A DNA stretch of 64,000 bases from Arenimonas sp049195245 (GTDB lineage Bacteria > Pseudomonadota > Gammaproteobacteria > Xanthomonadales > Xanthomonadaceae): assembly GCF_049195245.1 (NCBI RefSeq), contig NZ_JBMIRR010000028.1, forward strand, positions 124,001 to 188,000, given 5' to 3'. Below, in pieces: positions 25,210 through 33,176 of the stretch. Numbering within the stretch: the stretch's first letter is position 1; each line of letters opens with the position of its first letter. Below the pieces are notes generated by a model that did not search any database, was not told the DNA's origin, and saw nothing but the letters and a program-made list of their open reading frames with translations. Made by a program: the position numbers and the translations under genes.

Positions 25210-26544
25210 ATGGCGATCACTGTCCGAGCGCTTGAAACCTTGGCCCCAGGCCGCTGGCTCAGCGAGGCAGGCAATCGGAATGAGGGCGCCCTGCGGGCAA
25301 AGGGCGGTCCGCATGGGGCGCGCTTCTACTTCCGCTACCGGAACTCAGGCGGCACCTACGACGATCTGCCGCTCGGGAAGTTCGATGCCAAGGGGCGGGA
25401 TGGCATGACTCTCGTAGCAGCTCGGGCGCGTTCAGGCGAGCTGGTCCGACGCTATCGGGCGGGAGAGTCGGACCTCCGGCTGGCGATTGAAACCGAACGG
25501 CGCGAGGGCGAACGCGAGCTGGCTGCGAAAGTGAAGGCGCTGGCGGAGTCCGAGGCCCGCCGTGCCGCGTGCCTGGGGGTCCTCCTGGGGGCCTACGTGA
25601 AGCAGTTGGAGCGGGACGGCAAAGCGAGCGCCGGCGCCGTCCTGAGGGCTTTGGAACGGCACGTACGCGATCCTTGGCCCAAGCTCTGGGCGACCCCGGC
25701 CGATGACGTCGCCATGGACGACCTGCTGGCCGTCATTGCCCGTGTATCTGATGCGGGCAAGCTCACTGAGGCCCGCAAACTGCGGGCGTACCTACTCGCT
25801 GCGTACAAGGCGGCCGTCCGGGCCAGGCAGGATGCTCGCGGCCACCCAGCACTTCGTGAGCTGCGGATCTCGTCCAATCCCGCGCGGGACCTGGCCGCGA
25901 TTGACGGGGGCGCGGGGGCGCGGGAGCGCGCGTTGTCTCTGGCTGAGCTGCGGGCCTACTGGCGGCGGGTTAATGAGCTGCCTGATCCTGCGGGCGCATT
26001 GCTGCGGTTCCATCTCGTGACGGGAGCGCAGCGCGTCGAGCAATTGGCGAGGCTGCAGGTTGCGGACATCGATTTGGATGGAGGCACCATGCGACTTCGT
26101 GATGGCAAGGGTCGTCGCAAGTCTCCCCGCCTACATGACGTGCCGCTACTGCCTGAGGCGCTTGCCTCTATTCGGGCCATGGCGCCCCAGCGCACGGGGG
26201 CGTTCGTCTTCACGGTAACTGCGGGGAGGAGCGGGGCGGCCTATTCAACAGTCCTTCACCGCGTCCGCGAAATCGTGGCGGCCATGGGCGAGGCGGGGGA
26301 GTTGGAGAAAGGCGCCTTCACGGTGGGCGATCTGCGCCGGACCGTGGAGACTCGACTTGCCGCAGAAGGGGTAAGTACGGAGATCCGTGCGCAGCTGCAG
26401 TCGCACGGGCTCGGCGGTGTCCAGGCGCGCCACTACGACCGGCATGACTATCTGGTCGAAAAGAAGAGTGCGTTGAAAACGCTTCTGCGGCTCATGGAGG
26501 GCAACGCCGCCACGGTCACGCCAATCCGGAAGCGTCGGACTTGA
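25210..26544 (+). CDS. int: Tyrosine recombinase (P4-type integrase)
   Basis: The 444-residue integrase has an N-terminal arm-binding domain with a DUF4102-like start (RALETLAPGRWLSEAGNRNE), a core-binding domain and a catalytic domain. Catalytic residues visible are Arg275 (TGAQRVEQLARL), Arg376 (DLRRT), His399 (SHGLGG) and the nucleophile Tyr409 (RHYDRHDY). The box II histidine normally before DLRRT (HDLRR) is Gly373 here. It would catalyse site-specific insertion into tRNA-Phe. It starts 138 bases inside attL, just after the palindrome. The gene reads inward from the left end, away from the intact tRNA copy. Confidence 0.93.
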   Translation: MAITVRALETLAPGRWLSEAGNRNEGALRAKGGPHGARFYFRYRNSGGTYDDLPLGKFDAKGRDGMTLVAARARSGELVRRYRAGESDLRLAIETERREGERELAAKVKALAESEARRAACLGVLLGAYVKQLERDGKASAGAVLRALERHVRDPWPKLWATPADDVAMDDLLAVIARVSDAGKLTEARKLRAYLLAAYKAAVRARQDARGHPALRELRISSNPARDLAAIDGGAGARERALSLAELRAYWRRVNELPDPAGALLRFHLVTGAQRVEQLARLQVADIDLDGGTMRLRDGKGRRKSPRLHDVPLLPEALASIRAMAPQRTGAFVFTVTAGRSGAAYSTVLHRVREIVAAMGEAGELEKGAFTVGDLRRTVETRLAAEGVSTEIRAQLQSHGLGGVQARHYDRHDYLVEKKSALKTLLRLMEGNAATVTPIRKRRT

Positions 26545-26554
26545 GGGGAGCGAG

Positions 26555-27136
26555 ATGGCCAAGAAGGATACAGCAGCCAAAATTGACCCGGCCTTGCGCC
26601 GCGCTGCATTGACAGCCCTTGACGCTGGCATCGAAGAAGCCAACCGGCGTGCAAAGGGCGAATTCGATGGCTTGCTCGGATCGTTGGATCCCGGGGGCTC
26701 TCGGCTCCTTAGCGATATCGTGGACGAGCTGCGAAGCGTGCTGCTGGATAAGTACACCGACGAGGAGGCTAGGGCACTGATCGCAGAGTTTGAGCCTCGC
26801 CTGGGCTATCGGAACATGCCAGTGGTTCCGGATGACGTCGATCTGGCCTTGCGACTCCTGAACCTGGTGGCGAGCGCCCTTCGTTGTGAGCCAGGACGCC
26901 GGCAGGAGTTATTCCTGGGGCCGCGCGACGCGCGTCGCCAGCAAGGTACACGTAAGCCGCGACGTCCGGAAGTGAACGAATGGATTGAGCGTCAGCTTCG
27001 TCGCGAGCCGGGCGCTAAGTCTCCGGAATTATGGTCGCGCAGACCGGATTGGATGGAAGATCAGGTCGGCTACGAGCGCTTCTCCGATCGCGTTACCGAC
27101 GTCCGGAAGATGCTGAAAACGGGCGCTAGTAAATAG
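26555..27136 (+). CDS. Hypothetical protein of the element
   Basis: The 193-residue, charged protein follows int by ten bases with a GGGGAGCGAG ribosome site, so the two are probably co-transcribed. It is mostly helical, with acidic middle segments (DKYTDEEARALIAEFEPRLG) and a basic linker (RDARRQQGTRKPRRP). Near the C terminus is WSRRPDWMEDQVGYERF. No family is recognised. The position suggests a role in recombination or maintenance, without direct evidence. Confidence 0.7.
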   Translation: MAKKDTAAKIDPALRRAALTALDAGIEEANRRAKGEFDGLLGSLDPGGSRLLSDIVDELRSVLLDKYTDEEARALIAEFEPRLGYRNMPVVPDDVDLALRLLNLVASALRCEPGRRQELFLGPRDARRQQGTRKPRRPEVNEWIERQLRREPGAKSPELWSRRPDWMEDQVGYERFSDRVTDVRKMLKTGASK

Positions 27137-27200
27137 CGACCGAATTGGGGCAGAGAGTTCACCGGCGCCCGCTCTGTTCCCGGGCGTCCACGGAGAAACC

Positions 27201-27428
27201 ATGTCCCGCACCGCCACTCCCCTTGAAACCCAGTTGCTGCGCCTCCCGACAATGATTCGGCGGACTGGCCTCAGCCGCTCCTCCATCTACCGTCGGGTCG
27301 CCGCCGGCACGTTTCCCTCGCCCGTCAAGATCGGGGAGCGCTCCTGCGCCTGGGCAAGCCACGAGGTTGATGCCTGGATCGCCGCGACGATCGCCCTACG
27401 TGACGGTGGCGGCCGTGTCGCCCGCTGA
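27201..27428 (+). CDS. AlpA-family helix-turn-helix protein
   Basis: The 75-residue protein has the AlpA signature: LLRLPTMIRRTGLSRSSIYR, then VAAGTFPSPVKIGERSCAWA and a terminal EVDAWIAA helix. AlpA-like proteins act as transcriptional activators of integrase genes or as excisionases (Xis) in P4-type elements. It lies downstream of int with a 64-base gap. It could bind the repeats before int; this is inference. Confidence 0.9.
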   Translation: MSRTATPLETQLLRLPTMIRRTGLSRSSIYRRVAAGTFPSPVKIGERSCAWASHEVDAWIAATIALRDGGGRVAR

Positions 27429-27903
27429 CGGTCTTCACCCGCAGGCCAGCATCAGGAAGGCGGTCAAACGGCGTCAGAAAGCCAAAGGGAGGCGGTCCTC
27501 GGGGACATACTTCCTCATTCCTACCGTGGTCCTGGATTCGCCGGCCTTCTGCTCGTTGAGCACGAAGAGCAAGGCGCTTCTATTGGACATGGGGGCACAG
27601 ATACGTGGGCGCCACAGCAACGGGGATATATCCGCAACCTACAACTTGTTGCTGAAACGGGGGTGGAACTCCAAGGAGACCATCGCCAACGCGCTCGCCG
27701 AACTTCTGGAAAAGGGGCTCATCGAAAAGACCCGGCAGGGCTTTCTCCGGCGCTGCAGCTTATTCGCCTTCACCTGGTGGGGCATCGAAGACCCCAGCGG
27801 GAAGCTCGACGTATCGCCAAACCCGGTCCCTTCGGACCTCTGGAAGCACTACAAAAAGAACGCCGCGCCCACCCCGAGTAGCGGGGCAAAGCCAGACCGG
27901 TAG
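27415..27903 (+). CDS. Winged-helix-like protein of integrative elements
   Basis: The conserved core reads YFLIPTVVLDSPAFCSLST, then DMGAQIRGRHSNGDISATYN and a helix pair, GWNSKETIANALAELLEKGL followed by IEKTRQG. This is a winged-helix-like arrangement often found just after AlpA genes in proteobacterial elements. It may be involved in replication or regulation; I know of no proven function. I use GTG 27415 (GGTGG just upstream), which overlaps alpA by 14 bases; an ATG at 27367 is an alternative. The C terminus is basic and disordered, and the gene ends within GGGGCAAA repeats. Confidence 0.75.
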   Translation: MSPADGLHPQASIRKAVKRRQKAKGRRSSGTYFLIPTVVLDSPAFCSLSTKSKALLLDMGAQIRGRHSNGDISATYNLLLKRGWNSKETIANALAELLEKGLIEKTRQGFLRRCSLFAFTWWGIEDPSGKLDVSPNPVPSDLWKHYKKNAAPTPSSGAKPDR

Positions 27904-27950
27904 TCGGGGCAAATCACAATCCGCAACAATTCTTACGGTAGTTTTGCCCC
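27883..27950. repeat. GGGGCAAA repeats
   Basis: GGGGCAAA occurs at 27883-27890 and 27906-27913 (23 bp apart, about two helical turns), and inverted as TTTGCCCC at 27943-27950. The last two could form a long-loop hairpin. They could be iteron-like binding sites for the protein encoded just upstream, or a weak terminator. The number of copies is too small to decide. Confidence 0.4.
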
Positions 27951-28117
27951 TGCCAGCGGGTCATAACGACATTTCCATGGGCCTATTTGGCCCGATAGTC
28001 GTACTCCTTCTCAGTAGCTCCATGTGCGTAGCACGGTGAAGGGCCGTACCTGGGAGAGCTGGGTCGAGCAGCCGGCCACAACTCGGGCCTAATCAGATCA
28101 GAGAACTGGCAGCAATA

Positions 28118-28227
28118 CGCGCACGCGCGTGCGCGCGAAGCGGCTAGTCCGCCAAATTTCGCCAGCCGCCGACGTGGTTAGACTTGCGTGGGCACACCTT
28201 TCTCCGCACGCATCGCGCGCGCGCGCG
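28118..28227. repeat. Alternating CG tracts
   Basis: Two purine-pyrimidine tracts lie 77 bp apart: a 20-base tract at 28118-28137 containing the 16-bp palindrome GCGCACGCGCGTGCGC, and (CG)7 at 28214-28227. Such tracts can adopt Z-DNA. The whole 27904-28350 interval has no convincing gene; besides these tracts and the GGGGCAAA repeats I see nothing else in it. Confidence 0.5.
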
Positions 28228-28350
28228 AGGCAGGAAGTGCAACGGCGTCCCAGTAATACTCTCACGACTTTTCCATCCGCTCGCGAAGCATTGCTACCAA
28301 CGCCGCTAAGTCAGTCCGGCGTGCATGGGAGACAGCTTGGCTGCGGCTCG

Positions 28351-28635
28351 ATGTTTGACTTTGCGGCCGTTGACTTCGCGGCCCTGCTTGGATCTCAAGC
28401 GCATCCCGAAGTGGAGCGTCTAGAAGGCCGTAGTTGGGGTATGTTTCGGATCGAGTTCGACGCCCCGGAACGTAGGCTCGCGTTCTCCTGTGCTATGAGG
28501 GCGATGTGGGTCGCTGTGCACCAACTGACCAGCGACTACGCGGGTGTCGCTTTCCATCAGCTTGTGCAAAAGTCCGCTGCGAAATCACCAGCAGAACCGG
28601 CCGTTACCGCTCAGCTCCCGAACTACCTTCCATGA
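28351..28635 (+). CDS. Possible small hypothetical protein
   Basis: A 94-residue frame from ATG 28351 (MFDFAAVDFAALLGSQ) has balanced composition and a plausible hydrophobic core (MFRIEFDAPERRLAFSCAMR, then AMWVAVHQL). No strong ribosome site precedes it. An open frame extends upstream to a GTG in the CG tract at 28129, but that part looks noncoding. Its end overlaps the converging membrane-protein gene by 13 bases. No homology is recognised. Confidence 0.4.
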   Translation: MFDFAAVDFAALLGSQAHPEVERLEGRSWGMFRIEFDAPERRLAFSCAMRAMWVAVHQLTSDYAGVAFHQLVQKSAAKSPAEPAVTAQLPNYLP

Positions 28636-29954
28636 CCGTAGTCACGAATCGCGGCGACAAAGTCGGTTAAGGCCTCGTCAGCTGGCTCTACCGTCAGCGT
28701 GAGAGCTAGAAATCCGGCAAGTACAAAAACACTCGTGGGCCAAGACTCGAATGGCAGAGATACCACAGCTGCTGTCAGGCAGAGGTGGTAGCCCCACTTC
28801 AATGAGCGCAGCCAGAAATCCGGAACTTGCTTCGCCCAGGGATCGACCGGTGCGCCCACAGGCGAAGTCTGAGCGGGCTTGGATGCATTTGCGCTCGACG
28901 GGGGTTGGCTAGGGCGAGCGGGTTGTCCGGGACTCGGGACGTCCGAAATAGCCACTAGTTGCTCGCCCGTCAACACGTGTGTCGGCTTCAACATTCCCTC
29001 GCTGATGAGTGCCTCCAAGAAGTCGTCATCCTCTCGGGAAGATCCCTCAGCAGCAAAGTGGTCAAGGTAGAAGCGCAGCTTGAATCGCTGAACAGACGCG
29101 ATCCCGGTAAGCGGTAAGAGCACCTCGAAATCATTCACAGAAATGAGCGAACCGTCGCTCGAAAAAATCTCGGCGTACGCGTCCTCATACGAAGTTGTGA
29201 GTCGAAGATTTCCCTTGCGCGTACGATACCCGGAAGCGATTGGCCAGATCCTAAGCCAGTCGGATTCATCGCCCGTCGGATCAAACTCGCTTGGGAAGCC
29301 GACGTAGACCTTGCCGGTGTTTAGCGTGATCAACAAGGACGACTTACGTGCCAATGCATCGACCGCGGCCTCTTCAATTTCGTTGAAATTCTTGCGTCCT
29401 GCGAGGAATCGAAGGCGAGCGTTCCGGAAAAAAGGAGCGTTCAGTAGCAGCGGCAACACGAACGCCAAGAACGCAGACCAGAGCCCCACGCCAAGTGCGG
29501 TCTGATACGAGCGTTCAGGCGCCGACTTATCGCCGTCCGGACGTACAGGGTGGGCCGTCGCAACCGCAGTAGCTGCCGGACTGGGCTCGGAGGAGCTGAA
29601 AATAACGTTGCCATGCACCACAAGCGAGGCGGTCTCTGCCGGTTGGGGTCGTGCCGGGGAGTTGTCTTGTCCTTCCTGGGCGCCCTTGCCGCCTTGGCTT
29701 GCCGCCTTGTCGTCATCGGAAGCCTTGGGTGCCAACTGGGCCAACGAATGCATTGCCGACTCGTAGCCGTCGTGTTTCAACGCGGCCGCGTGAAGGAAGA
29801 TTGCCAGAAAGCCTACATAACCGGCCATGAGCGCCGCCCCGAAATACTGGGGGTGGCCCTCTGCCCGCATCGCAGACGATCGGGTGGGTAGGAAAAGGCG
29901 GTAAACATTCCAGCCGCAGGCCAAAACAAACAGACCGATCGCAACAAAACTCAC
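28623..29954 (-). CDS. Five-helix membrane protein with a soluble beta-rich domain
   Basis: The 443-residue protein has hydrophobic segments at about 2-21, 38-58, 152-172, 386-402 and 405-422. Residues 75-150 are a Pro/Ala/Ser-rich, probably disordered loop. Residues about 195-300 form a soluble domain (LLITLNTGKVYVGF, ISVNDFEVLLPLTGIASVQR) that looks like a small Sm-like or SH3-like barrel. A second Pro/Ser-rich linker (340-372) follows. I recognise no named family. It starts with GTG three bases after a 70-residue gene and ends the minus-strand cargo. A role as the membrane-damaging effector of the nearby caspase gene is possible, but it is inference. Confidence 0.7.
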   Translation of the reverse strand: MSFVAIGLFVLACGWNVYRLFLPTRSSAMRAEGHPQYFGAALMAGYVGFLAIFLHAAALKHDGYESAMHSLAQLAPKASDDDKAASQGGKGAQEGQDNSPARPQPAETASLVVHGNVIFSSSEPSPAATAVATAHPVRPDGDKSAPERSYQTALGVGLWSAFLAFVLPLLLNAPFFRNARLRFLAGRKNFNEIEEAAVDALARKSSLLITLNTGKVYVGFPSEFDPTGDESDWLRIWPIASGYRTRKGNLRLTTSYEDAYAEIFSSDGSLISVNDFEVLLPLTGIASVQRFKLRFYLDHFAAEGSSREDDDFLEALISEGMLKPTHVLTGEQLVAISDVPSPGQPARPSQPPSSANASKPAQTSPVGAPVDPWAKQVPDFWLRSLKWGYHLCLTAAVVSLPFESWPTSVFVLAGFLALTLTVEPADEALTDFVAAIRDYGHGR

Positions 29955-29957
29955 GGG

Positions 29958-30170
29958 CTAGCCAGCGGGCTGCCGGCGCGGCTTCACTCTTGCGGCCCGC
30001 ATAGACCTCAATACGCGCCCCAAGTCTCGTGCCGCGCTTATCTCGCTGGTCAATTGACCAGACTTGAAAACAGCATCTTTGTCTGTGACCAAGCGGCCCC
30101 GCATGTCTAGCGACACGAGTTTCGCAATCTGCCAGACCTTGGACTTGGCTTTGGGTGGGGCGGGGTCGTT
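29958..30170 (-). CDS. Small basic hypothetical protein
   Basis: The 70-residue protein starts MNDPAPPKAKSKVWQIAKLV and is rich in Lys and Arg, ending RMSRAARV-like with many basic residues (VLRSMRAARVKPRRQPAG). It precedes the membrane-protein gene by three bases and so forms a two-gene unit. An in-frame TTG at 30290 would extend it by 40 residues; the ATG is preferred. It could be a DNA- or RNA-binding regulator or an antitoxin-like partner; nothing in the sequence proves this. Confidence 0.55.
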   Translation of the reverse strand, partial: NDPAPPKAKSKVWQIAKLVSLDMRGRLVTDKDAVFKSGQLTSEISAARDLGRVLRSMRAARVKPRRQPAG

Positions 30171-30516
30171 CATTTCACGAGTATTGCACAGGATTGTGCC
30201 GTGAACATCAATGGTGGCGTAACGACCCGGGCGGCCCTCTGACGCAGTTGGGACGCCGTCAAATTTGCTCGCCTTGGAGGAGGCTTTCAATCTTGGGGCG
30301 GCCTATGCCGGGTCGGCGGTCCGGAATGCCGGCCCTCGCTCGGAGTGAGGCCTCCGGCGTCACCCGGCCCTCACGCGCCAGGGCTGCCATCCCAAGAGGA
30401 GCTGTTTAGGGATGGCTGGAGCAGCAAGGGCAACAGTCGAGTGCGAGAGGTCCTGCCCGAGGTCCGTAGCCTGCGCCGGCCTAGCGTTCTAGGAGAGTGG
30501 ATCCCTAATTGGAGGC
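30171..30516. other. Intergenic region between the two cargo units
   Basis: This 346-bp stretch has no convincing gene. It contains a GC-rich patch (about 30300-30375) with several interleaved inverted repeats such as GCCGG/CCGGC and CTCGCTCGGAGTGAG, in contrast to the AT-richer caspase gene next to it. The patch could be a terminator for the caspase operon and the start region for the 70-residue gene. I could not identify a clear promoter. Confidence 0.4.
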
Positions 30517-32346
30517 CTAAGAGGGCTTGGGTAACAGGCACCACGGCGTTCGGTCGGGGTATAGAAGCGAACAAAGCCCTGCAAGTAGCACTTGGGCATC
30601 GTTGGCTGCCAACGGAAGAGATGCTTCGCCCCAGAACTCCTTGAGCTGGGATGTTTGCCAGAAATCATGCCCAATTTTGAAGACACGATTCTCGCCCTTC
30701 TCAATTCTCGGAAGGTAGAAACTGGCATAAGTTTCGGGAATAAAAGCATTTATGTTGCAGTGGTCAATGTCAACAAGGCCGACATCAAACTCTTCTTCCA
30801 ATCCATACCTTATGCCACACATAAGTAGGGACATAAGCAACATGGACGGGTTGGCTAGCCAACGCCATCCGTCGAACTTTCCATGCTTCCTACGCAGCAA
30901 GAACTCCACAATCTCGCTCGGCGGAATGCGAGAGTCGGCGATGACGCCGTGATGATTGGTTGCGTCGTTGAACATCAGGCCAAGCACGGTCTCAAATCGC
31001 CCATGGGCGGCCGTTCCAAAGAAACCGTCAGCCGCAATCAGTATGAGCGGTGCCTGATCCTCGGAAATCGAGGCGCAGGACAAGGAGTAGGTATCTAACA
31101 GGCAGTCAAGTAATTTCAGGACGTACGGTGGCGGTGCTTCGCCCAAGACTCTTAGTGAAAAGGCAGTCCATGCCAGGATCTTTGAGATTCGCAACGGAAG
31201 GAAGAAGAGTTCTCCGGCGCCCGTGTTCCCAACTAGCGTGTATGGATGCTCTGCAAGCGACTCAGTTGTTCTCTCAATAACACCAAGTGCTTCATGTGCA
31301 ATTCCTTCCATTTCTTGAAGTACGAATTGTTGAACCGCCTCTGACTCGGAAACGTCATTTACTAGGTAAGCGATGCAAGCTGAACGAACTTCGGTCGGCC
31401 GGAATGGGTCCGGGTGATTGCGGCACGCGAGCGACAACGAGGAGGAAACCTGGCGAGCCAATTGGAGGGATTGTTCGGGCGATGGGTTCGCCTCGGATCG
31501 AAGCCTCAGCATCGCGTCACGGACTTCCGCCTGGTCAATTCCCGCCGAGGCTCTACCGTGAAGCTGGAACAACTGAGCCTTCGCTTCCTTCGAGATTGGG
31601 CCGATGCCGGCCGAATTACCGAGCGCCCGCCGGACCGGACTATCATCTGAAACATGGGGATTCGCACAAAAGCGGGCTGCGCCAGTAAGGTGGACACCCC
31701 AATAAACGGGTGACTGGCCTGTTCGTTCGCGAACCGACACCGCAACATGTTTCGCCACCTCCATGAGGTCCAGGTGGGCTGTCATGTCCTGAACGAAAGT
31801 CTTCCCAGTGATGCACTCGACTAAGGCAGACGTACAGAAGCCGCCTTGGTCGTCCTCCATTGCCGGCTGATCCCGCGTGCATGCTGCAAGTAGACTAAGG
31901 CCGAATGAATCTAGAGTGCCGATTGTCCTTGGGTTCAATGAAGTGGCGATATCGTCTGCCACTCCGCCACTCTGGCATGCGTCCACAATTATATTGGCGT
32001 GGATCGGCCGACAGTCTTGAATAAGAACAAGCAGGTTAGAAAAGGACAAGCTTGTTGCCGCTAGTGAGTTGCGGTCGGTGTTGCGAGCGCAGAGGAACAG
32101 CCGATTGTCACGAACCTCCCCGTGTCCGGCAAAGTAGAAGGTCAGGTCTTCAATGGTTTCCTGTGCAATCTTCGCAAACGCTTCCTGTACTGCCGTTGCA
32201 GTGGGAGATAACAAAAGAAGAACGGTGTCAGTTCCATTCTCTAATGCTTCCGAGACATTTCGCGCATCGAGCTCTGCGCTCGTGAGGTCGGATAGCGTGG
32301 TGCTTTCGTAAGTGTTGCACCCGACCACAATTGCGATTCGCGTCAT
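30517..32346 (-). CDS. Caspase-fold (peptidase C14) protein with a large unknown C-terminal domain
   Basis: The 609-residue protein starts with a caspase-like p20 domain: MTRIAIVVGCNTY, a FYFAGHGEVRDNRLFLC segment with catalytic His75, and IIVDACQSGG with catalytic Cys124. Both catalytic residues are intact, so an active cysteine protease is likely. Residues about 240-609 are helical and unlike any domain I recognise. The region is AT-richer than the chromosome, as expected for acquired DNA. Its ATG overlaps the stop of the 203-residue gene by four bases, so the two are translationally coupled. In bacteria, caspase-like proteases in such islands often activate a toxic partner during phage infection; that role here is inference. 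Confidence 0.88.
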   Translation of the reverse strand: MTRIAIVVGCNTYESTTLSDLTSAELDARNVSEALENGTDTVLLLLSPTATAVQEAFAKIAQETIEDLTFYFAGHGEVRDNRLFLCARNTDRNSLAATSLSFSNLLVLIQDCRPIHANIIVDACQSGGVADDIATSLNPRTIGTLDSFGLSLLAACTRDQPAMEDDQGGFCTSALVECITGKTFVQDMTAHLDLMEVAKHVAVSVRERTGQSPVYWGVHLTGAARFCANPHVSDDSPVRRALGNSAGIGPISKEAKAQLFQLHGRASAGIDQAEVRDAMLRLRSEANPSPEQSLQLARQVSSSLSLACRNHPDPFRPTEVRSACIAYLVNDVSESEAVQQFVLQEMEGIAHEALGVIERTTESLAEHPYTLVGNTGAGELFFLPLRISKILAWTAFSLRVLGEAPPPYVLKLLDCLLDTYSLSCASISEDQAPLILIAADGFFGTAAHGRFETVLGLMFNDATNHHGVIADSRIPPSEIVEFLLRRKHGKFDGWRWLANPSMLLMSLLMCGIRYGLEEEFDVGLVDIDHCNINAFIPETYASFYLPRIEKGENRVFKIGHDFWQTSQLKEFWGEASLPLAANDAQVLLAGLCSLLYPDRTPWCLLPKPS

Positions 32347-32954
32347 TCTCGCTCCTCCCGGAACTTTGATCGTCTATCGACCTCTGCCTGATTCGCTTTC
32401 TCCTTTTTTCGCTCAATGAGCTCGTCCATCCGCTTCTTGAACTCAGGGCTAGCGCTTTCAATGGCAGCTATTAACGGCGCTGCGTCGGCGGTATGGATCT
32501 GTGGTAGTTCGACTTCACCGGTTTCGGATACAGAGAACTCGATCTTTGAAATCATCTCGTAAAACATTTCTGCCAGATTCACAGGTTCGCCTTTAACGAC
32601 ATTGCCGGTTCTGTCGCAGGTGTTACCTATGAGCTGATAGAACGCGCGTTGCTGTTCGTCATGCATCTGGGCGAACATCGAGTGGACTGATTCCTCCACT
32701 AGAGAAAGGTCGCCGTTGACAATCCGGGCAAACGGGATCGCCACCTCGGCTGACATTTGTTTTAAGTTCCCATCAGAGCCAGCCTCGTTTGCCGGCTGGG
32801 TCCACCGCAAGCCGTGCGTGAGATGAAGGCGGTTCCGGGGCGCAAGCATTTCTGAATGCGCAGCGTCCTGCAGCGCTTGTAGCTTGGAGGCAAATGACGC
32901 TTGGACCTCGTTGCTTGCAATCACGCTCGGATGGAACGGATACGACCTCGGCAT
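32343..32954 (-). CDS. Partner protein encoded with the caspase-like protease
   Basis: The 203-residue protein has a mixed N-terminal part, an amphipathic middle (MFAQMHDEQQRAFYQLIGN, about 93-111) and a short NTCDRTGNVVKGEPVNLAEM segment. A strand pair follows (KIEFSVSETGEVELPQI), then a highly charged C-terminal helix (residues 168-203, Lys/Glu/Arg-rich). From memory this looks like a widespread uncharacterised family. No membrane segment or signal peptide is visible. It is the first gene of the caspase operon, 223 bases inside the right end. It may be the sensor, a substrate or an adaptor of the protease; the sequence does not decide. Confidence 0.75.
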   Translation of the reverse strand: MPRSYPFHPSVIASNEVQASFASKLQALQDAAHSEMLAPRNRLHLTHGLRWTQPANEAGSDGNLKQMSAEVAIPFARIVNGDLSLVEESVHSMFAQMHDEQQRAFYQLIGNTCDRTGNVVKGEPVNLAEMFYEMISKIEFSVSETGEVELPQIHTADAAPLIAAIESASPEFKKRMDELIERKKEKANQAEVDRRSKFREERE

Positions 32955-33079
32955 GCTCTCGTCCTCGTGGCCTCTCGTTCAGCACAGTCTGCCGCAACCG
33001 TGGTCCACGAAGGCGGAGCAGGCTGCCTGGGAGAAGCGCGCCCGCACCGAGTGTGCGCAACCGGCGGCTCAATTGGCCG

Positions 33080-33125
33080 ATCAGGGACGCTGTGGGGACT
33101 TTTTCGAGGGTGCCGGGATAGGGAC
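33080..33125. promoter_or_regulatory. Right-end arm-type repeats
   Basis: On the minus strand GTCCCCACAGCGTCCCTGAT (33099-33080) closely matches GTCCCCTACAGTCCCTGAT at the left end (25165-25183). Both face inward from their att cores, about 80-95 bp away. Another GGGAC lies at 33121. The matching inverted units at the two ends suggest attP arm sites for the integrase. They also overlap the region where the caspase-operon promoter should be. Confidence 0.6.
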
Positions 33126-33176
33126 GACCACCCGAGGGCGTCGTACACCGGTAAGGCGGCGAAATGTAAAGAAAAA

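Noticed and set aside
30345..30644. Plus-strand frame of 99 codons at the end of the caspase gene
   Set aside because: It has no ribosome site, runs antisense into the caspase gene and has biased Arg/Pro-rich composition.
32343..32954. Bacterial gasdermin as partner of the caspase-like protease
   Set aside because: The 203-residue protein shows no hydrophobic pore-forming pattern or short inhibitory tail that I could recognise; only a structure model could decide.
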